Shown: positions 32,114-45,208, counted from the first letter of the stretch. The stretch: DNA of 64,000 nt from Mallotus nudiflorus (GCA_947683625.1 CANTUR010000423.1:372001-436000), one strand, 5' to 3'. Notes: generated from the letters alone by a model not told the origin. Numbers and translations: made by a program.

Positions 32114-35100
32114 ATGGGGTTTCATGTAATGGCAATACTGGAAAGCATGAAAATTTGGGTGCTAATGGAAGTAGCGGTAGTCGTAACTATGAAGATGACG
32201 ATGACGACGATGAAACCTCTGGTGAAGATGATACTCTAGCATTGCACACCATTGAGGATGCAGATACACTGTCTGCTGATGTTGTTCTAGCTGTAAGTAG
32301 AACAGAGCACATCGTTTTGTGGCTGAAATTTGATTGGTGGGTAATCTGTAACTTTACTTCCACTGCAGAGAAAGAAAAAGCACAGAGAAATGACTTTTCA
32401 AGATATGTATAATGGTGAAGGTTTGTTTGATGATGATGATGACGACGAGGACAGTGATTGGGAGCCTGTACAGAAGCGTTTAGAGATTGTGAAGTGGTTT
32501 TGTACCAACTGCACAATGGTTAATCTTGACGATATTGTTCATTGTGATGTATGTTTAAATTTTGTTTTACCTGTAGAAATATTAGTTTTGATTGGCTGTC
32601 ATTTTAATGTTTATTGTTTGGAGGCGCATTATGCACTCTTTGCATGTAAATCCGGATATTTAGTTACTTAATTTGTGCTATATAATGGATCTGGTGTGAT
32701 TTTTCTATGCAGATATGCGGTGAACATAAAGAATCTGGTATATTGAAGCATGGGTTTTATGCTTCTCCTATTACCAAAGATGAGGATCTTACTGAAATTG
32801 GGACAGAAGTGAAGGGAAGACACAAAGGTGGTTATTGTGATTATCTCAATTGTGTAGAGAATTCTTGCAAAACAATTGTCTGCTTGAGGAACAATTTACT
32901 GGCCTAGTGTTATTAAAAAGAACCAATATTACCATAACTGTTCCCTGGTTCTTTCTCCACAGAAAAGAATTTGAGCTTTCATCATTAACATTTGCGACTG
33001 ATAACTTAACAATCGAATAGCTCACAGTGCCTCATTCTCTATTCCGGTTTTGGTTTTGTTTGTATTTAAAAGAATGATTTTTACGGTCATCTTGTGGAGG
33101 AATGGTTAAAGTGCGGTGATGTGCAAGAAATTGTATGAGAATACTCTAAAGGAATAAAGCCTATCAAAAGATAGTGATTATTAAAGTTATTCGGTGATTA
33201 TTAAAGTTATTCTCTTTGTGATGCATTGCATACGCCACATTCCTTGATCCATATTGGTCTATTAGTGTTTAACGTCTAGAAGAACATAACATATCACTCT
33301 AAATAACATTCCACGTTAATAAATTATTGGCGCCACATCTTATTTGAATTCATCTCGTCATAAAAGTTAAGTAGGATTATTGTACCAGATTTGATATGTC
33401 AATAGAGGTTTTGGTCTCCAAGCATAGATTCCTGTTTGTCTAACTAGTGCATAGATTGTTTGTCTAATTTTGGTTTAATTGGAAAGTATTAAACATTTGT
33501 TTTGGACATTTAAGTGTTACTGAATACATGTCGGCATAGTATGAATTACTTGCTTTAAATTTGCACATTTTAACATCACTTTTTTGTTAATGGCGCTGAG
33601 ACAGCCTGTTATGGCTGAAGATTATCCTGTACTATTCTAATGCAATCATAATTTCTTCTCCTTGGTTTATAGATGCTCATTCGCAATGCTCATCTCCATC
33701 CTCAAATGGGCATACAGTGGTTGGTTTTGATGAAAGAATGCTGCTACATTCTGAAGTATTGTGCTTTTCTCTATTTTTCTTATTGGATTGGTATCTTTTT
33801 TAGCAGAGTGAAACATTGCATTTATTAGTGGCAAGTAATTAACTAAAACATGTCCTGGCATGAAAAAGAGTCTGAAAAATTTATATATTGGAACTGTAGC
33901 TTGTGTTCTAGTTGTTTTCAGTATGCTGCAGTGTGATTTATGTGTTTGCTGCTCTGTAGTATATATTTGCCCATTTGCTATTTTGTGTTGGAAATTATTG
34001 GGGGTTTCTTTGCTAGCTGTTCATGTAATTTGGTTGTTTTGTTTTGGTGATTACTGTGTTAAAGTAGGTTGAAATGAAGACACATCCACATCCAGAACGA
34101 CCCGATCGCCTTCGAGCTATAGCTGCTAGCCTTGCTACAGCCGGTATTTACCCCTTTCCCTTTCCTGTACAGTAACTTTCCTGTTTTATTTTTTCCCCTC
34201 AATTCTATTTAGGGAATCATTTCGCACTGGAAGTTGCCAAATCATTTGGTGTGTTATCTAATATGTGAATCTTTCTGTTGTCTCTATCAGCATCTTGATG
34301 ACAATTGTTAATTTGTACAGGCATATTTCCTGGAAGATGCTATCCAATTTCTGCACGAGAAATTACCCAACAAGAACTTAAGATGGTGAGTATAACGGTC
34401 ATTTTGGACGCATTTATTGGACCTGTTGCACATTTATTCTGATAATGTCTTGGTGTCTCATAGGCTTGTTGTTGAAGTTATATAAAGAAAAATTGATTGC
34501 AACAGGGTATGTTCACACCTGTCTGCTGGATTGTGTAATGTCCAAATTATACATTTCAACCAGCTGTTTCAGAGTGCTTTTTTGTTGCCCTTATTATGTC
34601 TGTCTCTGGTGGTTATTACATGCAATAATGATTAGCCTCCTGATCCTCCATTTGACCTTGTCTCTAATTAACAAAGTAATTTTTGAATTCATGAAATGCT
34701 TTTAATGTCTTTGATGATTTCATTTCAAAATCTCTAGGTCCATTCATTGGAGCATATTCAAGCTGTAGAATTCACAAGCCATATTTTCTCTAGGTACGCC
34801 AATGATTTCTTTCGCCTGTGTGTTTGTGTCCATTGGAGTGTGCCTAGGTTGCACGGATACGAACTGGGATACGGACACGGGGAAAGGACTTCTAATTGAA
34901 GTGTCTCCTTATAAATTGAAGTGTCTAAATAACACGGACATAGAGAAACAGGGATACGGGGAAACGCCTATCAATTGAAGTCTCCGTGCAACATAGGAGT
35001 GTGCTCTTGTTGGTATATCTTTGTGCATGTCTGTTTCACATATTGCATGAAGTACAGGAATCCAAAGATAAAAAGGATGTAATTAGGAGTACAAATCGTT

Positions 35101-38100
35101 GAACCAAGCCTGGCTGAGTAATGGACTGCTTTGTGTTGGCTTGAAGTGAAAGGTTACATTCTTCAGGCTTAGCTTTGATTTGAGACAAGGTTACTAATTT
35201 GAGTTCGAACTAAAGGTCGAGGGATGCTTGACTTGTTTTGAAGCTTAGGGACAGTTCATACAAGCAGCTAATATCAAAACTTTCATGTTTGTATGAAATC
35301 TTGTTTTGAAGTATTTGACCAAAGATCAAAGTGCAACTATTTTTGCATGGAGGTGACATTATCATGCCTATGCATCAATTCCTTATGCTTTACATCCATA
35401 GGTTTTGTTGGTCTGCTGCATAATTTGACATGTACATGAATATTTAAAGCAATTTTCAACTTATAGGGTGGACAAAGTTGGATAAAGCAGCATTTATTTC
35501 ACCTAGTTCATAAGCTAATGAAGCAAAGGCTGGACCTTATTCTCAAACATGGGATGTAATCATCTTCTTCACTTGTGTACTTAATAAATGAGCTCATTTC
35601 AAGTGGCTAACGGAGATGAGATTGTTTGCAACCCTAGATCATGTTGCATGAGGGAGGTAGAGTCAACACTAGAAATGCCAAATTATGTTATACTTCTAGG
35701 CACACGACTTTCTGCAGTCTATAGCTTGTTGAAGTCTGATTCTCTTGGTACTGGGGTCTGTCTTATTTCTGTGGAAAATGCTGCTGGAATTTGTACAATA
35801 CCTTGACTCACTGTTGGTTTCTGCTTTATTTGGAGGAAAAGGTGTCCTCGAAGTAGTCAAGATGCCAGTTGATTAAAAATTGATTTTTTGACAGGATGTT
35901 ACATTTCTGGGTGCGGACATCGCCTCTTTCTGCATAGGCTTGTTTAGTTTGTGTTCATGAATTATTTCTTTGTTTTTCTCTTTTTGTTTCCTTTTCTATC
36001 TTTCTTTCCATCTACTGTGGTGCTTTTTGTCCCTCTTTTGTACCCTATATGCTGTCTATCTTGAAAACATGGGTAGAAAGAGTTCTTTTTTTTTTTTTTT
36101 TGAATCTCACTCCTTTTCTTTTTCTCCTTAGTTACCACCTGGATAGCTTTGGTTTGAAGTCTATATGCAGGATAGACTTATTTGTCTGAATGGATTTTGA
36201 TCACATGATGGCTGATTGATTGTTTCTTCCTGTGCAGTTACTTCACTCCTGACACATATGCTAATGAGCATTCAGCATGTGCTGCTAGGCTGGCGGCTGG
36301 TTTGTGTGCTGATCTTGCTTCAGCAATTGTTTCTGGACGTGCCAAAAATGGTTTTGCCTTGGTATGCAGGTTTAAATGTTGTGTAATTTGTTCTGTGTTA
36401 TTGAGGCAGCGGAATCAACTGTACTGTTCTTCAGGTTCGGCCTCCAGGACATCATGCTGGCATAAAACAAGCCATGGGATTTTGCCTCCATAATAATGCT
36501 GCAGTTGCTGCATTAGCTGCTCAAGTTGCTGGTGCAAAGAAGGTTCTAATAGTCGACTGGGTAATGTCCAGTTCACTGCTTCGATACTTTTCCTGCTAAT
36601 CATATTTCATGCTTTTGATTAGTAAAACCATTTATTTTTCTCTTTTTTATGTGATCATTTTGGTATAGGATGTTCATCATGGAAATGGCACTCAAGAAAT
36701 ATTTGAGCAGAACAAATCGGTGAGCTTCATAGTGACAGATGTTGATGTGTGTTAATTATGTAAATTAAATAACATTCATTCCTGGTAAAATGGTTTGCTG
36801 GAGGTGGTGAAATGGTGTTATCCTTAATCATTTGCGCAGCAGAATTGTAGAAGAATAAACCTTTTTCTGTCATGCTTTTAGTATGGAATCCCATTTTGAA
36901 GAGTTTTTCGATATTCAGCTAGAAATGTATGTAGTAGTGCAAATTATCATATAATCCTAAATACAATATATTCCAAATATGCATTGTTTTCATTCTTCCT
37001 CTTTTGTTCCATCAAAGGTGGGCTTTGTACTTCCGTGTTGAGTTTAATTTTCTTTGTTGATAGGTTTTGTACATATCCATGCATAGACACGAGGGAGGAA
37101 AGTTCTATCCTGGCACTGGAGCAGCTGATGAGGTACTTAATCAATTGCACCTTTTATTGTTATCTTATTTTGTATGTTATGCTCCTCAATTCAGGTGTAG
37201 TATTTGATTAAACTGCATATTCTCTTGATATGGGTCTAGGATTTAGTGTTTTGCTTCATGTTTGTGGCACCTTCAACTTTGAAGAGCATGACTATCCCTT
37301 TGCAGATAATGAGTTCATGGAATATTTAAGAATGCTCTTTAATTGTCTGATATTGATTAATGTTACCCTGTTTAACTTCTCATCATCTTGTAAATGACTA
37401 TTGCCGTACACAATCATTCTTATACTCCATATATCTATATCCCTTGATATTTATTTGTTTATGTTACAATTTGAGATAAATTATATCACTGTTTCTTAAA
37501 GTACAGAATTGAAGGTTTATGAAGTCATAGGCTACTGCTTTCTGAAATTAAAAAGTCTAAGATTAAGTGACGAACATTAAACATTGTGAATACCAAGTAA
37601 AAGAGCTATATTTTTGGTTGTATGTTCCCTGTTAAGTTCTCAATTATAGTATTATCTGGTCAAATTTATGATATTTTCTAATGAGAGAACTGAGTGATAT
37701 ATCTGGTTGAGGATATCTGGATTGATCATGAGAGGATTTGATTTCTGGATGAGGGTGAAGAATCTTTAGGTTTATGTGTTGCTTTCTCGATCAGGGTCGA
37801 TTATGGTTTTAACGAACAGAGCTTGCTCTCATGGAAATCATTATTGCTATTAACATGCATATAGGTTATTGGTTTGTTATCCTTCATGACTTGAGTTTAG
37901 TAAGTGGCCTGAGCTCTAAGAAGGATGCAGTATATCTAAGATGGAATGATAAACAGAATTGGACATTGTCTAATATTTAGAGTTACCAGTTGCTATCTTG
38001 TTCAAGGCTGTCAGCCATGTATAAGTTCAACTGAGCAGTTTCAAGGTTGTTCTTGGCCTATTATTCTTCGCAAGATGAGTTTAGCGAACAGCCTGAGGTT

Positions 38101-40810
38101 CAAGAAGGATGCAGCAAATCTTAGTTGTGGTGTGATAACCTGAGATCTGACATTGTTGATATTCTTTCTCACCAGCAGGGAATGAAACATGCCTGAATTG
38201 ATTTCTGTTTCTGGAGCATACAAGTTGTCAGCTGGCATTGACCTATGCTAGATGAAAGTTTTTGCTGAATATTGTGCATATAATATGTTCTGAATTCACT
38301 CATTTGTTCATGCATGGGTGCAGACAGATATCTTTTTCAACTAAGAAGGTTCTTTAACTGTTTAATCATATATGTATATGATTTTACATGGTGCTTCAAT
38401 ACATTTTCACATCTATTGGTTTCTTCTTGTTTAGTTGGCGTTTCTTTCCAAATTCCGATAGAATTGTTGAAGCATTTCACAGTAGCTGCATATAGATATC
38501 ATTTTAGCTTGTAGCTTGGATTGAAATGAATATATATAGATGACAATTGGATTTCTTGCAGGCTGGTAGTAATGGTGCAGAAGGATACTGTGTGAATGTT
38601 CCATGGAATCGTGGAGGTGTTGGTGACAATGACTACATTTTTGCATTCCAGCATGTCGTGCTACCGATAGGTTAATATCTGATGTTATTTATGTTATACA
38701 TCTGCTCTGATTCCAGCTAGGATGGTGTGTGGTATGAGTATTGGTATTATGACATAAAAGTTAGAGCTAGCTTAATAATCAATCATTTCAGCAATTAACT
38801 TGAATAAGAATGTTGAAGAAGTCCATGTGGCAGTGTGTTGGCCAACTGATTCTTATCCATTTAGCCAGTGGTTTTTCAAAGATTTTTTTAAGAATGTATA
38901 TATTTTGTGCATCAATACTGTTTTTAAGATAAAAGCTGGTTTGCACTTATGCCAGTTGTTTCTTCTTTTGATGTTGCTGTTCTTTCTTCTTATTCTTGAA
39001 AAAATCTAAGTAGAAGTTATAGTCTCTTAAGGTTGTTGAACTATAGTAAGTGTATTAGATCTGTGGTTTTTGCCTTGTGGATAAAAGCAATGGTCTGAAC
39101 TCTCAGGATTCTAAACATACACCTTCAACTAGTAATCCAAGTGCTGCTGTAAGGGATTAGGATAAAGTGGCTGGAGTGGAAAAGAGATTTAGCAGCAGTA
39201 TAAATCTGTCATAAACTGGGTACTCTTTCTGCATATCAATCTCAAGGTTTGTAGTTCTTGATGTTGGGTGCAGGATATTACAGTGACTTTGGTAACAGCA
39301 TTTGCGTTGATGGTAGCATATTAGCTTTAATCTAGGATTTTTGTTGCGATTAATGCCTTTTACCACTCCCCTACCCCACCTACCAATAAAGAAAAAAAAA
39401 AAAGTTCCTTGAATTGGACTTTTATTTTCAGTTTAGCTTAGATATTGTTTGCAGATATTTTGATTCTTATGTCAAGTGTAATGTTCTGCACCTAACTATT
39501 TAGTTGTGGTGGAACAATAATGATGCAGCTTCTGAGTTCGCTCCTGATTTTACTATCATATCAGCTGGATTTGATGCAGCAAGAGGTGATCCTTTGGGAG
39601 GCTGTGATGTAAGGATTTGCCTTTTTCAGTAATTGATTTTTTTATTCATAACAACTTGCCATTTATGGAGGCATTGCCATTGCCATGGTATTCAATTGTT
39701 TCCATGGTGCTCTTTTGAAGTATTATACAACTGTTATACTATTTTACTTCAGCAGCTTTTGCAAGAGTCCTTTCAATACAGTTGACTTTTATGCCATTTT
39801 TATTTTTTGATGTTTTATGCCGTTATATTCTTTTTCATCTTTTATTATGCTTACCTCTTTGCAATGATGTTCCAGGTAACTCCTACTGGTTATGCACAGA
39901 TGACAGATATGTTGTATGCTCTCTGTGGTGGAAAGTTGCTTGTTATTCTTGAGGGCGGGTTTGGCTACTTTCCTTCCTTTTTCCTTATAGCTTTTATTAA
40001 CTTCAGGTTAATTTATTTATTATCTTCTTGGTTGAGTCCCTGTTCATGCTAAGCTTGTCTGTTGCAGCTACAATTTACGTTCAATTTCATCTTCTGCAAC
40101 TGCAGTGATTAAGGTAGATCTTTAAATTGCTGAAATACACAAACTCATCACCGCTGAGAACATTTCCTATAGAGCATTATACACTCTGCAGATCTGCTTT
40201 TTTTTTTTTTTTCTCAGTTTGAATCATATAGAATTTTAAAAATTCCAATTGTCTTTACTGAAAATATTCTTTTGAGAAAATGCTGTTGTGTCAAATCTGC
40301 ACTGAATACAATAATTCTCATATAGACTTTGCTGCCTAAACAAATTTCTTCATCGCTTGTTTTTGCCACCATAGGTATTGCTGGGGGAAAGCACTGCATG
40401 TGAATTGGACGACATTGTTCCTTCCAAATCTGGCCTGCAAACCATTCAGGAAGTCCTGAAGATTCAAATGAACTTTTGGCCTTCTATAGGGCCTATTTTT
40501 GAAAGATTGCAGTCACAATGGGGACCATCATCTAGTTCTCAGACTATAAGTAAGTTTTGAATAGCTGATGGTTGAAACTTAGGCTTGTCTTAGCTTTTGG
40601 GTGCTTTAAAAATGTAACGAAGGAAGAGTAATTAATCTGCAGTTCAGAAAGATGACAATATCTCTAATTAATCTTGTCTATTTACCAGCAGAAGAACAGA
40701 TAAAAAAGAAACGCAGGATTGATGCACCTATATTGTGGAAATGGGGAAGGAAGAGTTTATTATATCATTTCCTTAGCAGACACCATCATGAAAGACGAAA
40801 GGGGCGCTGA
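32086..40810 (+). CDS. HDA15: Class II histone deacetylase with RanBP2 zinc finger (HDA15)
   Basis: Removes acetyl groups from histone lysines. Arabidopsis HDA15 is a nuclear repressor acting with PIF factors on chlorophyll, photosynthesis and seed-germination genes. Seventeen in-phase exons: 32086-32292, 32369-32548, 32713-32827, 33673-33755, 34068-34143, 34321-34385, 34738-34793, 36238-36361, 36435-36560, 36669-36719, 37064-37132, 38562-38670, 39529-39608, 39876-39958, 40068-40113, 40375-40549, 40689-40810; 588 aa against about 552 in Arabidopsis. The N-terminus has two acidic runs. The RanBP2 finger uses C114, C117, C128 and C131. The HDAC domain runs from about 196 to 490: H308-H309 in PPGHHAG, zinc ligands D345 and H347 in DWDVHHGNGTQ, D436 in SAGFDAARGDP, and Y476 in LEGGYN. 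All catalytic residues are present. The start at 32086 was chosen because no in-frame ATG lies upstream in the exon. The last acceptor has a CAGCAG choice (40689 or 40692). Confidence 0.95.
34836..34843. repeat. 8-bp target-site duplication of intronic MITE, left (GAGTGTGC)
   Basis: Perfect copy of 34997-35004. The 8-bp length and non-AT composition make chance unlikely. Confidence 0.9.
34844..34996. mobile_element. hAT-type MITE (153 bp) in HDA15 intron 7
   Basis: The ends are CTAGGTTGCACGG and the complement of CCGTGCAACATAG, a 13-bp TIR with one mismatch. They are flanked by a perfect 8-bp duplication GAGTGTGC. The inside repeats phrases such as ATACGG, CACGG and ATTGAAGTGTCT. It has no coding capacity. 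The TIR and 8-bp duplication place it with hAT-related elements. It lies in the 1.4-kb intron between exons 7 and 8, away from splice sites. Confidence 0.88.
37896..38155. repeat. Imperfect direct duplication in HDA15 intron 11
   Basis: About 75 bp near 37896-37968, with AAGAAGGATGCAG and GACATTGT, recurs in diverged form at about 38079-38155 (CAAGAAGGATGCAG ... GACATTGT). No function is evident. Confidence 0.5.
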
Positions 40811-41690
40811 TTGATTTTAACTTCCTAGTAATTTATTCCTATCTTGCCAATTTTTGTATATCAGATTCAGGAGTTTCAGTGTAACTTGTGTAGGATGACT
40901 GTTTTCTTGGTTTTATGTTGCCTAGGTCTGAGAACCAACAGTTTCATGTCAGCTTTTCTCTAATCACCTGCAAATATGCAGGGAATTAAAAAAAATGCTT
41001 TTCCGTTTTTTCAGTTATAGTTATTTTATTTTCTTTAAACCAAATTGAAACACTATAAAGCTCTGAAGCATAGTACATTCTTATGCTTGAATTACAATGT
41101 TCAATCTCGTGTGGTATGCAGCATTGTATTTTTGTTTTTTCTTGAAAACTGCAACATTATATTTATTCAAGCATAAAAATGTATTGTTTACATTTAAATA
41201 TCAAGTAATGAAACATGATGTGTTCTATGCACATTTGGTTTAATTTTTTTTTTAATAATATTTATTTACATGTTTAAAATAAATTTTTATTTACTTTTAT
41301 CTTAATTATTTTGTAAAATAATATGGCTGATCAGATTGAATTGTTTAAAATTTTAAACTTATTCCAACATATTTTGATAATATGTCATAATTGTAATAAT
41401 GATGCCTGTGTCTCGAGGTGGATCGGACATGGCTCCTTCCCTTTTGAGATGCCTTTGAGTTTTTTTTTAAAGAAAGATTTACTGTTTATGCATCAACATT
41501 CAGGTAATTGAGGTTGAGATGCCTTTGATTGCTACTTAGTTATAATGATAATTGGCGCACCTAGGTTAGGACCAGAGGGACCATGGCCTCCAAATCCTAA
41601 CCTAGGTCCTTATGATTTTTATAATATAAATTCAGTTTTTTATTTTAAACATAAAAGATAATATTCATTAGCTCAAAAGTCTACGGCCAA
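40811..41690. other. HDA15 3'UTR and following intergenic DNA
   Basis: The first few hundred bases after the stop are T-rich with AATAAA-poor but plant-like polyadenylation context. After that the DNA is AT-rich. It includes a stem-loop at 41559-41607 with perfect 13-bp arms (ACCTAGGTTAGGA and its complement) around a 23-nt loop. Confidence 0.4.
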
Positions 41691-41719
41691 GTTGAGGAAT
41701 TAGCCAGCTTGTATTTTTC

Positions 41720-41991
41720 AGGGTACCCCTTTCTCTAGATGCTTTATGGTATCAATCAGTTGTTTAGAATCAGACTCAAAAATAACCATGAACACTTCCT
41801 TAGATTTCGCTAGAACTACGCTAGCCATTAAAGAAATAGCTTTTCCTGCAAGAGCTGCATATATCGGTCTCGAAAACCAGCAACACTTCCTTGTCAACTC
41901 TTGCAATTAATGCCATAGTTGCTATGATGAACTCTTGCCTATAACTTAAATCACAGTTGAACTTGATGACACCTGGAGAGGGAACTTTCCA
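41720..41991 (-). pseudogene. LINE-type RNase H fragment
   Basis: On the - strand WKVPSPGVIKFNCDLS near 41990 is followed, after a frameshift, by KAISLMASVVLAKSKEV and FESDSKQLIDTI. This is the RVT_3/RNase H domain often found at the end of plant LINE polyproteins and in orphan copies. One frameshift and missing N-terminal domains show it is a remnant. Confidence 0.65.
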
Positions 41992-42189
41992 AATAGGTTG
42001 TTAATATGCTCAAGGTAGTTAATAGCGTTAGAGGCAATAAGTCTTTTCATTGGCTAAAGCGCAAAAAAAAAAAAAAAAAATGAAAGACGCATAATTTTTT
42101 ACTTTTTTTAACCCTATAGCCTAATAAAATTATATCCAAAATTAAGTAAAAAGACAAATATATCATCCAAGATAATAAAAAAATAGAAA

Positions 42190-42420
42190 TTTTAATAAAG
42201 CGTACACTTTTATTACCTTACATTTCTAATAAAGCGCATGCTTAAGTGCAAAAGATATGCTCCTGACTAAATATGTTTGATTTTATTGAGGTTGAAACGT
42301 TCTAATGAGGCTAGGAGTGCAGACTTAAGTGTAAAAAGTGCACGCTTGACTAAATACGTCTGGCTTTATTGAGATTGAAGCGCTAGACTTTTGCGCTTAG
42401 ACAAGTGCTTTTTACACTTT
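42190..42420. repeat. Imperfect tandem segment rich in GCGCTT/AAGCGC motifs
   Basis: Two diverged copies of about 75 bp share CTGACTAAATATG (or CTTGACTAAATACG) and TTTATTGAG.TTGAA. Short AAGCG/CGCTT pairs in both orientations surround them. It may be an old MITE. Confidence 0.45.
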
Positions 42421-42728
42421 TAACAATATTGAATCTGCTTCAGCTAAAGACTAATTTTTTAGTCTACTTGATAGAGGAATGTTCATTCGTTGGCTCCAAT
42501 AGGCTATTAGTTTACTTACAACCTCGAAAAGATTTTGCTTCTTTCCTAATCATCGAAGAAATTGATCAAAATCTCCATACAATTAAACCAAAATTCAGTT
42601 ATACAGTATTTCCTTTTAAATTCTCATACTTGTTACAAGTCTTTTAATTATATTATCTTTGTCTACTTCAAATTTTCATCCAAGTCTCATTTATACTAAA
42701 CATTTTTTTCAATTTTATTTTTATATAT

Positions 42729-44651
42729 TGTAGGCGGTAGGGTTTTGGTTGCGCGCTCAAATGTTGGTGACCACGACACTGTGTGAGCTCGGAGCTCACT
42801 AGGAAATACATAATGGGCTTGGGGGCCCAAAATGGAGATGAAGTCACCATCCGGATGAAAGCCAAGACACACTGTACAACAACTGGATTCCACGGAGGTT
42901 CCCAGAAGCCGTCATCAGATATTAAGTTCGGAAACTGGGTATGGACTTTTGAAATACCCACCCAACCTTGCGGTTGGCCTCCATGTGTGTTTTATATTTT
43001 ATTATCTTTGATTATTAATTTATTTCCTTATTGACATGCAAATTGTGATTAGTTTTCAATTTTATATTTTATTCCAAGTTTGCATATTAGTCTCATTCCA
43101 GACTTATATCCCCGACATTCAATTACAAATAAATAAATAAATAAATAAAAATAATTGACAACCATACATTCCAAATAATTTACAACCGAAGGGATTAAAG
43201 ATTACAACTTTTTGATGTAAATAAGCATAAAAAAATAAAAAATAAACCATATAGAAACTGAAAATAAACTAATTAATTATACAAATGAAAACTCAAAATG
43301 ATAAAAAAAAAAAGCAAACATCTAGTGATCAAAAATCACCAAATAGCTCCTGCAACACATACAAGTTAATTCCATACAATAATAACAATAATATTTATGA
43401 ATCATCAACACATAATATTCACAAAAATAAATGATAATAAACTCATAAAATAGTCCACTAAATATCACAAAAAGGGAAATCACATGGAAAAAATATCAAT
43501 CAACATAAGAATCATGCATAATTTCAAGAAATATAACAAATTAAACACAAAAATCATGTCAAACATGCAGAATACGGACAAAAAATTATGGCATAAAAAG
43601 GCAGAGTTCTATCAAAGAGGCGCCGCCTCCTCACTAAGAGGCAATGCCTTCATCACCTCTTTATGAAGGGCCGACGCCTCTATAAAGAGATGTCGTCTCT
43701 TCAACATAGGCAAGAACACTCTACATTTCTTACATCCTAAAAAACATGATGATCATGCAAATAAATAAGAAATAAATGCAAATATACCAATATTAACAAT
43801 CAATATTCAATATCTCATGCAACCATGCTCCTCTATAAGCTTAAAATAAGTAATATAACTAAAAAATACACAAAATAACAACAAATCAATGCTTTTAATG
43901 AAGATAAAAACTCAAAGCTTAAAAATAGAGAAACTCACTTACTTGGACGTTCTTGATGCTCCTAACTAAGTTTTCAGAACTTGGTTGATGGAGGAGTGGC
44001 CTTGAATGCAAGAAAGGTTCCCTATTTTTCTCAAGAATTAAGTACTTTAAGCTTCCAAGTCTCCTCCCTTTTTCTTCCTTCTTTCTTTCTTTCTTTCTTT
44101 TTTTTCTTTGTTTCCCTCTTTCTTTTTGTTTTTTTCCAGACCCTTCTTTTTAACAACTAGCCAACCTCCTCTCTCATGCTCTCACATTCCCTTTTAAAGC
44201 CTCTCACCTTTTTTTTCTTTTTCAATTTTCCAAAAACCCATTCTCACCCTCTCCTATAACCTTTTTTTCATTCTCTAGGCTCTTTCCTGCGTTTTCTTCT
44301 TTCCTTTATGTTAAAAAATGACCAAATCCCCGCAGGTGGACTTCCAACCACTGTCATTAATGACATTTATCACCTCATCGACATCTAGGGTGAAGAGGTG
44401 ACGCCTCTTCGTTGAGGCGATTGCCTCTTCACTTGAGCTAGGTTAGGGCCCTTGGGTCAAGAGACAATGGGCTTGGGCTTGGGCTTTGGCTTCTATTTTG
44501 GGCTTAAATATGATTTTTGTAGGCTTGACTTAGTGTTTGGGCTTTCAAAGTTGATTTTAGAAAAGTTTCGGATTTCCCTTATATTCAAAACTTAAACTTC
44601 CTCATTATTGAGCTTTCGTTGTGGGCTAATCAAACTGACAATATTCACACA
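42729..44651. mobile_element. Probable solo LTR, TGTAGGCGG family
   Basis: It begins TGTAGGCGGTAGGGTTTTGG, like the LTR at 58555 (TGTAGACGGCGAGG). Both then share GCGCGC, CACGACACT, GCTC and GATGA.GTC.CCA.CC. The proposed right end CACACA is followed by TATAA, against TATAT before the left end, a possible 5-bp duplication with one mismatch. No internal coding region is present, so it is best read as a solo LTR. Inside are an AAAT microsatellite (about 43127-43150), a TTTC-rich run (about 44080-44105) and two clusters of GAGGCG/CGCCTC. Confidence 0.5.
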
Positions 44652-45113
44652 TATAATATTTTCAATATTCAATAATCAAAAGATTTTGATTAATTTTATA
44701 ATTTGAGCAAGATGGATTCATAATAGAAGTAAAATTCTTTAAGAACCTGTTCTTCATATATAAAATTTAAATTCAAAATTCTATTTAAAAGAATTCAAAC
44801 TTATTATTTGGACCAGTATAATAAATGTTGATTTAGTAAATATTATCTTTAGCTCTTTTAAGTTTTCTTCTAAATTCTTTTTACTCAGATAAAAATATCG
44901 TTTGTACTCCATCCAAATTTCTGTGCTAGAGTATCCAGCAATCATTTTGATACCATGATGAGACGATACATTCGTGTGTTGTATGTGAAATTAATTTTTA
45001 TTGATTATTTTAATAGTTTTTTTTAAGAGATTATTTTATTAGTTAAAAATATAAATTTATTACTCAATTTATTATTTTTCTTTATGTATAAATATATATT
45101 ATGACTTCTCCAG
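44652..45113. other. AT-rich intergenic DNA
   Basis: AT-rich with no open frame of note and no recognised repeat end. Confidence 0.4.
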
Positions 45114-45208
45114 AAAGAATTTTTAGGTCCGCGGCTGCTACTGGTCAAAGCAATAGGAGCAAATGGGATCAACATTGACGCCAAGCTGCGATTACCTGAG
45201 CTCTAATA
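45114..45208 (+). other. Coding-like fragment of unknown origin
   Basis: After a TTCTCCAG acceptor-like site an open frame reads FLGPRLLLVKAIGANGINI, then DAKLRLPEL and a stop (45206-45208). The local base composition is clearly less AT-rich than the surroundings. It could be the last exon of a lost or captured gene. I do not recognise the protein. Confidence 0.3.

Noticed and set aside
32187..32516. - strand open frame with serine-rich end
   Set aside because: It is the complement of HDA15 exons 1 and 2; the serine run mirrors GAT/GAC acidic codons.
33860..34705. Hydrophobic, cysteine-rich open frames in HDA15 introns
   Set aside because: T-rich intron sequence translates into hydrophobic residues; the frames cross splice junctions of a well-supported gene.
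42668..43034. Overlapping open frames on both strands around 42.7-43.0 kb
   Set aside because: They lie in the conserved LTR end shared with 58555-58730, so they are non-coding LTR sequence that happens to be open.
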